Shown: positions 43,676-53,281 of the stretch, piece after piece
How positions within the stretch are numbered: position 1 is the stretch's first letter
Layout: the number at the start of each line of letters is the position of its first letter
Assembly: GCA_910589035.1 (NCBI GenBank)
Contig: CAJUSI010000079.1
Span: forward strand, 62,001-126,000
Source: an uncultured Acetatifactor sp.
GTDB taxonomy: Bacteria > Bacillota > Clostridia > Lachnospirales > Lachnospiraceae
DNA: 64,000 bases
Reading direction: 5' to 3'
Notes under the pieces: model-generated
Databases searched by the model: none
What the model was told of the DNA's origin: nothing
The model's input: only the letters and a program-made list of their open reading frames with translations
Made by a program: the position numbers and the translations under genes

Positions 43676-44461
43676 ATGAAGCTGGATTTATTTACTGTGG
43701 CGCAGGGGGAGAAGCCCCTGGAGAATATGAAGGCATCCTGCGGGTTTGCCGGTATTTTTAAGGAGATCGGTGTCATCGGGGATTCCCTGTCCTCGGGGGA
43801 ATTTGAATCCCATGACGGGGAGGGCAATGTCCTTTACCACGACATGTACGAATACTCCTGGCCTGCCGTTCTGGAACGACTGACGGGAACGGTTTACCAT
43901 AACTATTCCCGGGGAGGAATGACCGCCAAAGAATATTATGAGAGCTGGGCGGACAAGAACGGCTTCTGGCAGTGGAACCAGGCCTACATCATAGCCCTGG
44001 GAAATAATGATATCTTCGGAATGAACCAGCCGGCGGGAACCATAGAGGATATCCACCCGGAGAACCCGGAGGCCAATCCGGAGACCTTTTTTGGATATAT
44101 GGGCCGGATTGTGTCGAAGCTGAAGAGCATAGAGAAGGATGCAAGAATATTTCTGGTATCCATGCAGCGGAGGGGAGAACCCCAGGGGGATCCCATTATC
44201 TGTACCGTGGCCGACGAGATGAAAAAGATGTGCGGCCTGTTCACCCACACTTATCTGATCGATATGACTCACGACGGTCCGGCGTATGATGAGGAAATGC
44301 GGAAGACCTTTGCACTGGGCTTCCATCCCAACGCCATGGGCTATTACAGCTATGGGGTGATGGTAGGAAATTATATGGATTATATCATTCGCAGGAATCC
44401 CCGGGAGTTTTTTGAGGTACCCTTTATCGGAACAGGGTATAAGAACAGGGATGTTGTTTAG
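43676..44461 (+). CDS. SGNH/GDSL-family esterase
   Basis: 261 residues, cytoplasmic. Block I is IGVIGDSLSSGEF (nucleophile Ser), block II Gly is in NYSRGGMTAKEYY, block III is ALGNNDIFGMNQ (Asn), and the His is in GFHPNAMGYYSYG. This suits a carbohydrate or small-ester deacylase. It may belong with the MFS transporter upstream, 131 bases away, with no terminator between them. It is followed by a strong terminator. Confidence 0.88.
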   Translation: MKLDLFTVAQGEKPLENMKASCGFAGIFKEIGVIGDSLSSGEFESHDGEGNVLYHDMYEYSWPAVLERLTGTVYHNYSRGGMTAKEYYESWADKNGFWQWNQAYIIALGNNDIFGMNQPAGTIEDIHPENPEANPETFFGYMGRIVSKLKSIEKDARIFLVSMQRRGEPQGDPIICTVADEMKKMCGLFTHTYLIDMTHDGPAYDEEMRKTFALGFHPNAMGYYSYGVMVGNYMDYIIRRNPREFFEVPFIGTGYKNRDVV

Positions 44462-44564
44462 CGGGAAAACATGAGCTGTCTGCCGTGTATAGTTTGAAGG
44501 AAAAGACGCAGATACAAAAGATACGGGACGCAGGGGAGACCAGATATTGTCTTGACAAAAGATT

Positions 44565-44607
44565 AAGCAGCAGTCTGTGGAAAAACGACAGATTGCTGCT
44601 TATTTTT
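44565..44607 (+). terminator. Strong rho-independent terminator after the SGNH esterase
   Basis: AAGCAGCAGTCTGT (44565-44578) pairs with GACAGATTGCTGCTT (near-complete, about 13 bp) and is followed by ATTTTTG. A second palindrome, CGCAGA-TTATATAAG-TCTGCG with an A run, lies at 44669-44689. The remainder of the gap 44608-44788 holds no gene that I recognise. Confidence 0.85.
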
Positions 44608-44788
44608 GCTTATATCCCCAGGAAGTATCTGCAAGAACTGAGGAAGAATGTTTTCTGTATCCAAATTTCGCAGATTATATAAGTCTGCGAAAAAATGTGA
44701 TTCCATGTCAGTAAGATCAAGTTTTCTGAATTATATTTTTTGATCAATCTGACACTTTCAGAAAGGCGTCCTATGTGGTGTGTAATGC

Positions 44789-45361
44789 ATGTGGAGGATG
44801 GGAAGGAGAAATACACAGAACGCTTTCTTGCAGGCTTATTTGAAGATGAGCTCTGTGGCAGCTGATTACGATTTCGATATGGCGGGCTTCAATTACAGGA
44901 TGACCAATCTCCAGGCGGCTGTGGGGTGTGCACAGATGGAGAGATTACCTTCCTTTGTTGCTGTGAAGAGAAAGGTGCGCGGGTACTATGAGACAGAGCT
45001 GGAGGAGCTTGCAGGCTATGGAATTACGCTTTTCCCCGAAACGGAGGGGAGCTCCTGCTGGTTTTCGGGGATTGTACTGCTGGAGGGCGAAAATTCGGAA
45101 ACCGCGAAGTCCGTATGCTCATTTTTAAAGGAGGACGGGATCGAGGCGCGTATTTTCTGGAAGCCGGTACATCTTCAAAAGCCCTACAGAGACTGCCCCA
45201 GGAGTGATGTGAGCGTCTCGGAAAGCCTGTGGCAGAGAATCGTCACCCTGCCCTGCAGCACGAATATTACGGAGGCTGAGCTGTCAAAAGTGGTTATGGC
45301 GGTAAAGAAGGCTGTGCGCAATCACCTAACCGCTTTCAAAAGACAACAGGAGATCAAATGA
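44789..45361 (+). pseudogene. C-terminal fragment of DegT/DnrJ/EryC1/StrS aminotransferase
   Basis: 190 residues beginning abruptly before DFDMAGFNYRMTNLQAAVGC, the standard C-terminal half of sugar aminotransferases. The N-terminal half, including the Lys that binds pyridoxal phosphate, is missing and not found in other frames upstream. It therefore cannot be catalytic. The stop overlaps the MBOAT start (ATGA), showing that the gene was once translationally coupled to the acylation cluster. Confidence 0.85.
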
Positions 45362-46844
45362 CCTTTATATCTATTGAATTTACAATACTTTTAGCGGCGG
45401 CTGTCTTCGGATATTATATATTTCCGCTGAAACACAGATGGTTCATACTGCTCGTTTTCAGTATTGTCTTTTATCTTCAGGGCGGAATCAGCATGTTTGC
45501 CATAGTGATGGCGACATCGCTTATAACATATCTGGCCGCGATCTGGATAGAGAAAACCGATGCCGATAAGAAACGAAAACGCCGCTGTATACTGATCTCT
45601 ATTGTGTCGGCCGCTTGCGGCCTGCTTATCCTGTGTAAAATGTATGCTTATTACGGTTGGAAGGTTTCCTGGTTTGTGATTCCCATCGGCATCTCCTATT
45701 ACACTTTCTCCATAATCAGTTACCTGGCGGATGTGTATTGGAAAAAGGACAAAGCCGAACGGAATTTTTTGAAGTATCTCTTATTTACCATTTTTTTTCC
45801 CAAAATAATGCAGGGTCCCATCTCCAGGCATAATACATTGGGACCTGAGCTTTATACAGGGCATCGTCTCGATTACAAGAATTTTACCTTTGGCTTGCAG
45901 CTGATCGTGTGGGGGGCTGTAAAAAGCTGGTCATTGCCGAAAGGGCCAATATCTTTGTAAATTATGTATATACAAATTTAGACCAGTATGCAGAATCCGG
46001 CGCGATACTGATAGTTGCAAGCATACTTTCCGTAATTCAGCTTTACTGCGATTTTTCCGGTTATATGGATATTGCAACGGGAATATCTCAGCTGTTCGGC
46101 ATTGGGATAGATTCCAATTTCGCGCATCCCTTTTTCTCAAAAAGCGCCGGGGAGTTTTGGCGCAGATGGCATATAACGCTCGGAGACTGGTTCAGGGACT
46201 ATGTGTATATGCCCATAGTGATTTCTACGTGGCTGGCAAAATTCAGCAAAAAAGTCAAAATACAGTATGGAAAAAGGGCCGGAAAAATCATTCGGAGCGC
46301 GGTGCCTTTGTCCTTAGTCTGGATTTTGACGGGATTATGGCATGGAACGGGAATCAATTATCTGATATGGGGGTTGTACTGGGCTGTCATAATTATTCTC
46401 TCCGACCTGTTAGAACCATCCATAAAAAAAGCAAATAAATTATTGCGTGTTAAAACGGAAGCTGCCTATTGGAAGCTGTTTCAGATGATAAGGACAGGCA
46501 TCCTGTTCTGTATCGGCAAAATTATATCATCACAGCATTCACTGCAGAATGTAAAGATAATTATCGGCGGAATTCTGAGACATCTCAACCTTCAGGAACT
46601 GCGTACAGGGAGATTATATGAAGCAGGCCTGGATCATGCGGATTTCCGGATTATCCTCACAGGGTGCGTGATTTTGACGGTTGTAAGCTGGAGGCAGGAA
46701 AAGGGAAGCATCCGGGAGGCTGTGTCCAGGTGGCATTGTCTGCCGAGATGGATTTTCTATGGGGTATCTGCAGTTGTAGTATTGCTGTTGGGAGTATATG
46801 GGGAAAGTACGGATAATATTTCCTTCGCTTATATGTATTTTTAG
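45358..46844 (+). pseudogene. MBOAT-family O-acyltransferase (AlgI/DltB-like), frameshifted
   Basis: Two overlapping frames together make one normal-length protein of about 495 residues. The first half ends at 45960 after GLQLIVWGAVKSW; the second resumes with KKLVIAERANIFVNYVY, the normal MBOAT continuation. The break is at the A run 45921-45925: a sixth A would restore VKKLVIAE. The catalytic region is intact in the second half (FWRRWHITLGDWFRDYVY and LTGLWHGTGINYLIWG with the His). The shift may be mutation, assembly error or slippage at A-AAA-AGC. Function would be O-acylation of a surface polymer at the membrane. Confidence 0.9.
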
Positions 46845-46868
46845 AAGGAAAGTAATACAGGGAGGGCA

Positions 46869-46942
46869 ATGATGGATAAACTGTTGGAGATTTAAAAGAG
46901 TGCTGTCCGGATATAGACTTTACGGAGGAGAAAAAGCTCTGA
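46869..46942 (+). pseudogene. Acyl carrier protein remnant (DltC-like)
   Basis: After GGAGGG and two ATGs the DNA encodes MDKLLEI, then a stop. Removing a one-base shift at the T run 46891-46893 gives LKECCPDIDFTEEKKL, matching the start of DltC-type carrier proteins. The frame ends there; the serine (D-S-F/L) that carries phosphopantetheine and everything after it are deleted. The break joins directly to the truncated ligase gene. Confidence 0.75.
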
Positions 46943-46952
46943 TAAAATATGC

Positions 46953-48380
46953 GTGATTGACGGTTCCGGAGTGTATACTTATGCCCAAATGTGGCGCAGG
47001 GCGAATCAGCTGTGTAGGACCATAAGCGACATGGGAATAAACAGCCGGGATAGAATTGCAGTGGAGTGCATGCAGAATGCAGATTTTCTTTTTATGGCAA
47101 TGGCGTGTCAAATTGGGGAATTCATTTTTGTACCTGTCGAGAAATCTGCAGGCAGAAACAGAGTAAATGAGATCTGTTGTGAGACGGATGCAAAAATGCT
47201 TATACAGGATACGGGGTATGAATTGAGTATAAACATACCAACACTCTCATTTAAGCAGTTCGCGGAAAATGAGCCGACGGATGATGCAGGTTTCCCGGAG
47301 GAAACTCGGGGCCTTACATTTGAGCCGGATAAGATTGCGGAAATCCTGTATACAACGGGAACCACCGGCAGGCCGAAGGGAATAGCCGTCACAAATGACT
47401 GCAATGTGGCCATTGCTGAAAATATCATTTTCGGGACGGAAATGCCGCCGGATAATGTGGAACTTGTCCCGCTGCCTTTGAGCCATTCCCATGGTCTTCG
47501 GACCTGCTATGCTGGAATCCTGAACGGCAGCACTGTGGTAATTAAGGATGGAGTAATGAATGTGGCTGATATTTATGACACGATCAGAAAATATCATGTT
47601 ACTTCTCTGGACTTATCTCCCAGCGCGGCAAGGGTTCTGCTGAAGTTGGCAGGGAAAAAATTATCCGAATTTACAGAACAGCTGTCCTATATCGAAATCG
47701 GAACGGCCTTTTTGGATGAAGAAATAAAAGCCCTGCTGCAGGAAGTATTTCCCCGAACCCGTCTATACAATTTTTATGGCTCTACAGAAGCGGGAAGAAG
47801 CTGTATTTTGGAATTCGCCTCTACGCAAAAGGGTGAGGGCTGCATAGGAAAGCCGTCTAAGCATGCCCGCTTTGTTGTCCTGGGAGAAGACGGGACCCCT
47901 GTTGATTCATCCGAAGAGAATATGGGACTGCTCGCCGTATCCGGAGAGATGCTGATGAAAGGATACTGGAGGGATCAGGGGGCTTCTGATAGCCTGATGG
48001 TTGATGGATATTTGAAAACATCAGATATTGGGTATATCGACTGCGACGGCTATATCTATGTATTTGGCAGAGCAGATGACATAATCAATTATAAAGGCAT
48101 AAAGATTTCTCCGGAAGAGATAGAGACGCCGGCACTAAAATGTGATTCGGTGACAGATTGTGCCTGTGTGCCTCTGGCGGACAGGATGTGCGGGTTTGTG
48201 CCCAAGCTGTATGTACAGGTTGGAGAGAATTTTGATATGCGGAAGTCCAGGGAATATCTGTCAGGGGAACTGGACCAGAGCAGGTTCCCAAAGAATATTG
48301 AGGTGATTGAGCGGATTCCCAGAACTTATAACGGGAAGATTCAGCGGAAAACGCTCAGGGAAAGGTGCCGGAAGGCATGA
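46953..48380 (+). pseudogene. AMP-forming acyl/amino-acid ligase (DltA-like), N-terminally truncated
   Basis: About 475 residues of an adenylate-forming enzyme. The frame upstream reads SDKICVIDGSGVYTYAQMW, the usual start of the core, but the first 20-30 residues and ribosome site were deleted together with the carrier-protein end. The P-loop ILYTTGTTGRPKGIAVTN, LYNFYGSTEAGRS, the hinge Asp in GYLKTSDIGYIDCDGY and the catalytic Lys in NGKIQRKTLRE are intact. A GTG at 46953 gives an open frame but has no nearby ribosome site. It would charge the carrier protein with an acyl group. Possibly still made at low level. Confidence 0.75.
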
Positions 48381-48405
48381 CATAACAGGAAGGCGGAGAA
48401 GGAAT

Positions 48406-49392
48406 ATGATTAGCAAAAGAATTACTGCATTGACGATGATTTTTCTGGTCATTTTGGCAACTGCATGCGGCACAGCCTCAAATGCGAATGAATCAGAGGA
48501 AACGGTGGTGCTGAATATTGCCTATCAATATGGACTTGCTTATGCCCCCCTGATTATATGCAGGGAAAATGAACTGATTGAGCAGGAGTATGAAAAATTG
48601 ACAGGAAAACAGGTAACTGTGACATGGACGCAGATGAGCTCGGGGGCAGATATCAATACGGGAATTGCCTCGGGAAACCTGAATGTGGGCTTCATGGGGA
48701 TTGCTCCGGCTCTCATCGGGATATCTAACAGTGTGGGGTATAAGATATTTACCAATTTATCCGGCCAGGAACACGGAATGATGGCACACGATGAAAGCAT
48801 AAAAGAATTGAAGGATCTGATTGGAAGCAGTCATCAGATCGCGCTCGTAAATATCGGCTCCATTCAGCACATTATCCTCGCCAAAGCATTAGTGGATAAC
48901 GGCTATGACGCCCATGCGCTCGATTCCAATATTGTGGCCATGAAGCATCCGGACGGGATGAATTCTGTGGAAACAAACAGTATATCCTGCCATTTGACCA
49001 CTAACCCGTATATATATAAAGAGCGGAGCAATGCCGATCTTCATGAGCTTGGAGAGGTAAAAGAATCCTGGCCTGCGGATAATTCCTTTATTGTGGGAGT
49101 CTGCGCCGAGAAACTGTACAGCGAAAATCCGGATTTGTATAAGGCATTGTGCCAGGCAATGGACCTGGCAGTCGATTTCGTAAATTCCGATGTGGAAGCG
49201 ACTGCGGAAATTACCTGTGAATATGATGGGAATACATACGAGAGTGAAGCAATGTATCTCGCGGCCGGCACATACGGCACCAGTACAAAAGGGATATTGG
49301 AGCTCGCCCAATTCATGTATGAATATGGCTTTATTGAAAAAGAAATATCACGGTATGAGGACTTGACGTTTGAAAATGTGGCTGGAGATTAG
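48406..49392 (+). CDS. NitT/TauT-type ABC transporter substrate-binding lipoprotein
   Basis: 328 residues from ATG 48406 with GGAGAAGG upstream. Signal peptide with lipobox LATAC. The core resembles NMT1/SsuA-type proteins (YQYGLAYAPLIICRENELIE, MSSGADINTGIASGNLNVGF). These bind sulfonates, nitrate, thiamine precursors or other small ligands. It starts 26 bases after the ligase stop and is intact, unlike the acylation genes around it. Confidence 0.88.
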   Translation: MISKRITALTMIFLVILATACGTASNANESEETVVLNIAYQYGLAYAPLIICRENELIEQEYEKLTGKQVTVTWTQMSSGADINTGIASGNLNVGFMGIAPALIGISNSVGYKIFTNLSGQEHGMMAHDESIKELKDLIGSSHQIALVNIGSIQHIILAKALVDNGYDAHALDSNIVAMKHPDGMNSVETNSISCHLTTNPYIYKERSNADLHELGEVKESWPADNSFIVGVCAEKLYSENPDLYKALCQAMDLAVDFVNSDVEATAEITCEYDGNTYESEAMYLAAGTYGTSTKGILELAQFMYEYGFIEKEISRYEDLTFENVAGD

Positions 49393-49446
49393 AGCAATAT
49401 TTCAGGGGTAGAAATAATTCGGTTTATAAAGAAGCACCGTTCACTG

Positions 49447-50220
49447 GTGTGCCAGATATTGTTTATAATTATTATGCTTTGCATATGGGAAACGGCAGCC
49501 GGACTGGAGCTGTTAGGCCCTAATTCCAGACTGATATTTCCATCGCTTGAAGCTGTTATGGAGGCATTTGTCCGGAATTTTGTGAAGGGATATGCAGGGC
49601 TCACCCTCTGGGTGTATGTGGGAAACTCCATGCTTTTGCTGTTGGAAGGAATGATGACAGGCGTGATTCTGGCATTCCTGTTTTCGGGGCTTTCGATGAT
49701 AAGCAGCATATTCCATGCAGTTTATAATCTGATTATCTCTGTGTTTGACCTGCTTCCGGGGGTGGCGCTGCTTCCGGTAGTGATTATTGTTTTCGGCGTC
49801 AAGCCGGGTGTCATCGTATTCCTGGTAGTTCACGCGGTGGTATGGCCCATGTCCAGAAATCTTCTGGACGGCTTTAAGGCGGTTACCCGGATATATGTTG
49901 AAGCCGGAGAAAATATTGGCCTGCATGGAATGTCCCTGCTGCTGGGCATCTATCTGCCCGCCTCGGTCTCGTATATTATCTCAGGCCTGAAGGTGGGATG
50001 GGCCAGGGCCTGGAGGGGTCTGATCAGCGCCGAGATGATATTTGGAGTGGCGGCAATGCCGGGCATAGGACTTTTTATCAATCAGATGAGGACAAACCTG
50101 AAAAACGCTGAGATGTATGCCACGTTATTAGTCATTGTTATCATTGGGCTCGTGGTTCAATACGGAATTTTTGCGCCAATTGAAAACAATACTGTCAAAA
50201 AATGGGGAATGAGCAAATGA
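49447..50220 (+). CDS. NitT/TauT-type ABC transporter permease
   Basis: 257 residues from GTG 49447, about six membrane spans, and the EAA loop VEAGENIGLHGMSLLLGIYLP. The open frame extends upstream to 49393 and encodes a typical basic lead (IIRFIKKHRSLVCQ), but no ATG, GTG or TTG lies in that part, so either a rare start (ATT/ATA) is used or the GTG gives a slightly short protein. The stop overlaps the ATPase start (ATGA). Confidence 0.85.
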   Translation: MCQILFIIIMLCIWETAAGLELLGPNSRLIFPSLEAVMEAFVRNFVKGYAGLTLWVYVGNSMLLLLEGMMTGVILAFLFSGLSMISSIFHAVYNLIISVFDLLPGVALLPVVIIVFGVKPGVIVFLVVHAVVWPMSRNLLDGFKAVTRIYVEAGENIGLHGMSLLLGIYLPASVSYIISGLKVGWARAWRGLISAEMIFGVAAMPGIGLFINQMRTNLKNAEMYATLLVIVIIGLVVQYGIFAPIENNTVKKWGMSK

Positions 50221-51008
50221 ATGTGGAAAAAACGGTTCTGGAAATTTCCAATTTGACAAAAACATATGCTGATCAAAACGCTTCGACCCATGTTCTTGAA
50301 AATGTTTCCCTGAAAATCAGGGAAAAAGAATTTGTATGCATTTTGGGCCCCTCAGGCTGTGGGAAAACCACTTTGTTGAGATGTATTGCCGGCTTCGAAA
50401 GCTACGAGGGGCAGATCCTGGTGGAGGGTGAGCCCAAATTCCGGCCGGGAATAGACCGAATTATGGTATTTCAGGATTTTAACCAACTGTTTCCCTGGAA
50501 AACCGTTAAAAAAAATATTCAATATCCTCTCAGGCTCCAGGGAATTAAGGACAAAAAGACCCTGGCGGAAATTTCCTATATGGCTCTGAAAAAAGTGAAA
50601 CTCCTCGAATATAAAGCGTATTATCCCTTTCAGCTCTCCGGCGGAATGAAGCAGCGAGTAGCCGTAGCGAAGGCGCTGGCCCTGAAGGCGAAGATTATTT
50701 TAATGGATGAGCCGTTTGCGGCACTGGATGCAATGAGTCGTCGGGACTTACAGAACGAACTGCTCAAAATAGCGGAAACAGAAAACAGCACTTTTATTTT
50801 TGTCACACACAATATCCAGGAAGCTATTATTCTGGGAAGCAGAATAATGGTATTCCAAAAAGGCGGGGAGGCAGTGTATGATGAGAAAAATCCGATTCTA
50901 AAACCTGCGGGGCCTGCCTCGGACGGATATGGGGAGCTGTGGGAGAGGCTGAAAAAAGCCCTGTATTGTGAGGCACCTGTCAAAACGGAAAGAGAACTTG
51001 TGTTGTGA
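50217..51008 (+). CDS. NitT/TauT-type ABC transporter ATPase
   Basis: 263 residues. Walker A LGPSGCGKTTLLRC, Q-loop FQDFNQLFPWKTV (typical of SsuB/TauB), signature QLSGGMKQRVAVAKAL, Walker B ILMDEPFAALDAM and H-loop FVTHNIQEAI. ATG 50217 overlaps the permease stop; an in-frame ATG at 50202 is the alternative. The last 14 codons (about CEAPVKTERELVL) lie in the first unit of a 37-bp tandem repeat. Confidence 0.93.
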   Translation: MNVEKTVLEISNLTKTYADQNASTHVLENVSLKIREKEFVCILGPSGCGKTTLLRCIAGFESYEGQILVEGEPKFRPGIDRIMVFQDFNQLFPWKTVKKNIQYPLRLQGIKDKKTLAEISYMALKKVKLLEYKAYYPFQLSGGMKQRVAVAKALALKAKIILMDEPFAALDAMSRRDLQNELLKIAETENSTFIFVTHNIQEAIILGSRIMVFQKGGEAVYDEKNPILKPAGPASDGYGELWERLKKALYCEAPVKTERELVL

Positions 51009-51151
51009 GACACATGCAAAAACGGAAAGGGAGCTTGCATTGTGAGGCGTATATCAAAACGGAAAGACAGTTTGTGTTATGAGACACATGTCAAAACGGA
51101 AAGAGAGCTCGTATTGTGAAGCACATATCAAAACAGAAAGAGAACTCGGAC
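50967..51151. repeat. 37-bp tandem repeat, five copies
   Basis: TGTGAG or a variant starts copies at 50967, 51004, 51041, 51078 and 51115, exactly 37 bases apart. The unit continues with CACATGTCAAAACGGAAAGAGAGCTCGTAT-like sequence (core TCAAAACGGAAAGAGA). Copy 1 is the coding end of the ATPase gene and copy 5 contains the GTG at which the SGNH pseudogene can start, so the repeat has grown across the junction of two genes. Confidence 0.93.
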
Positions 51152-52473
51152 AGGATGAAAAAAGCGATACTGTGGCTTAAGCGAACATTTTCATGTATGG
51201 CGGTAATCATTATTTTTCTGTGTTCGTGGAAAGCATTGAGATATTGCCTGAATGATGACAGATCCTCTTACACACGTATTACCATGCATGAATTTTATGA
51301 CCAGGAGAATATAGATACCGTTTTTATCGGGGCGTCACATTGTTACAGGGCCTTTGTGCCGTCGATTTTTAATGAAAGGGCAGGAATCTTGGAAGCTCAA
51401 GCCAACAAATAGATACCTCCTTTTTGCTTCTACAGGAAGCGGTTGACAGATATGATATCGAAAATATTATAGTAGAAGTCAGCTATAATATGGCGGAATA
51501 TGGAGTGGTAAGGGAAGACAGACTTGGCATATGGAATGCCTGGCTGATGACAGACTATATGCATCCTTCCATTAAAAAGTATGTATACCTGCTGAATGCA
51601 TCGAATTCCGAAAATTATATTAACAGTTTTTTTGTCGCCCGGCGAAGCTGGAAGTATCTGTTTCATATAGAACGGACAAAAAGTCTTCTGGCCGACAAAG
51701 TTTCCAAAACATACCGGGATTACGAGTATGACTTTGTCACTTATGAGGAGGAACATTACGCGGAGAAAGGCTATGTTGCAAGCGACACTAAATTAAGTCC
51801 GGATCCTTATTTTTCACCGGTAGGATATTTTCCGGTTAATTGTGCCCATATCGGAGAAAACTGGAAGAATGTGATTGATAAGATAATACTCTATTGTAAA
51901 GAAAAGGATGTCAAGTTGACGCTGGTCTCCGTTCCGGTATCTTCCTTTTTGAATGCCGGAAGAACAAATTACGCTGAGTACATAAATTATATGAATTCTC
52001 TGGCCCATGAGTCCGGAATAGAATATCTGGACTTTAACCTGATGAAGGAAGAATACTGGCCTGATGCTACAGCTTACTTTAAAGATGATGATCATTTGAA
52101 CAAATTCGGCGCAGAGCTGTTGAGCGAGATTTACAGTGATTTGATAAATGAGGAAATCACCAGGGAAGAATTATTTTATCACTCGATGGATGAAAAATTT
52201 CTAAATTCAGACGCAACTGTTTATGGTGTCAGCTATTTCGATGACATGGAGGGAAGTGAAAGTATTAGAAGGTGCAAAATTGTAGCCAATTATATGAAGG
52301 ATTTATTATATAAGATAACACTGCTTCCTTCTGAAGGCGGTGAGATAGAGATACAGGATTATGATAGAAATATATATTTTGAACTTTTACCGCAAGACCA
52401 TGGAATATGTGTTGTATCATGCAAAAGTGTGATGGGAGGTAACGATATTTCTACATATAAAATAGTATACTAA
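51116..52473 (+). pseudogene. DltD-like SGNH-fold protein of the acylation cluster, frameshifted
   Basis: Two frames (51116-51412 and 51424-52473) form one protein. The first has a membrane anchor (FSCMAVIIIFLCSWKAL) and block I VFIGASHCYRAFVPSIFNE, ending after ERAGI. The expected continuation LGSSSQQIDTSFLLLQEAVD is in another frame, from about 51391. A small deletion near 51388-51392 is likely. The His/Asp block is DDDHLNKFGAELL. Such proteins work with MBOAT transferases outside the membrane. Start is GTG 51116 (inside the repeat) or ATG 51155. Confidence 0.8.
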
Positions 52474-52716
52474 TGAACAACCTTATCTGTGATGCCATTC
52501 CTGCTGTCAGCCTAACTTAATATATGTCTTATTTCAAAGACTTCCAGGTGTGTTGTGGCAGTTCAATGTGGTGGTTTAATGGAATTACAAGCATCTAGTA
52601 TAACTCAACTTTAATAACACTATGTTCAATAAACTGTTTAGTTGAGATTTTTGCTGATGGACTTATCGTGTCAAACATATGGTTAGTTATGTTGGATTAT
52701 ACTAGACAGATCCTAA
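52474..52716. other. AT-rich gap before the capE fragment
   Basis: 243 bases without a gene. Its AT-rich sequence stops sharply at 52717, where the capE reading frame becomes recognisable, so it probably replaced the first part of that gene. No repeat or insertion-sequence ends were found. Confidence 0.5.
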
Positions 52717-53151
52717 ACCAACCCCGAGATGACGCGTTTCCTCATGAACCTGGACGAGGCGGTGGAGTTGGTGAAATTTGCCTTCGGACATGCGGGCCCC
52801 GGCGATCTGTTCATCCAGAAGGCGGATGCCAGCACCATCGGCGTGCTGGCAAAGGCGGTACAGAGACTTTTCGGGGACACCGGAACCCGCATCATCGGCA
52901 CCCGCCACGGGGAAAAGCTGTACGAGACCCTGATGACAAAGGAAGAGCGGCTCCGCTCCGAGGACATGGGCGGCTACTACCGGGTGTCCGCCGACAACAG
53001 GGATCTGAATTATGACAAATATTTTGTGGAAGGCCATGAACAGATAGAGGCGGAGGAGGCATACACAAGCCATAACACCAGCCTGCTGAATGTGGAGGAA
53101 ACCGTGGAGAAGATTTTGACCACGGATTATGTGCGGGAGCTTCTGGGTTAA
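52717..53151 (+). pseudogene. capE: C-terminal fragment of CapE-type UDP-GlcNAc 4,6-dehydratase/5-epimerase
   Basis: The frame opens after a stop as TNPEMTRFLMNLDEAVELVK, continues GDLFIQKADASTIGVLAKAV and ends in the CapE-specific tail IIGTRHGEKLYETL, YYRVSADNRDLNYDKYFVEG. The Rossmann domain and catalytic Ser/Tyr/Lys part (about 200 residues) are absent. An ATG at 52729 could give a 140-residue product, but not an enzyme. It was the first gene of the capEFG set. Confidence 0.88.
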
Positions 53152-53281
53152 TCTCTTTAAACTGTAATCACCGTTTTGTTTCGTATGAGTAAGGATGATG
53201 CTGAGGCACAGGGAGCTTTTACCATTCACTGTTGCGATTTTATTATTTATACCCCACTGAAGTGGGTAAATGGGAGCAAAA

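Noticed and set aside
50967..51151. Possible CRISPR array with 37-bp repeats
   Set aside because: The 37 bases are the whole period; there are no unique spacers between units.
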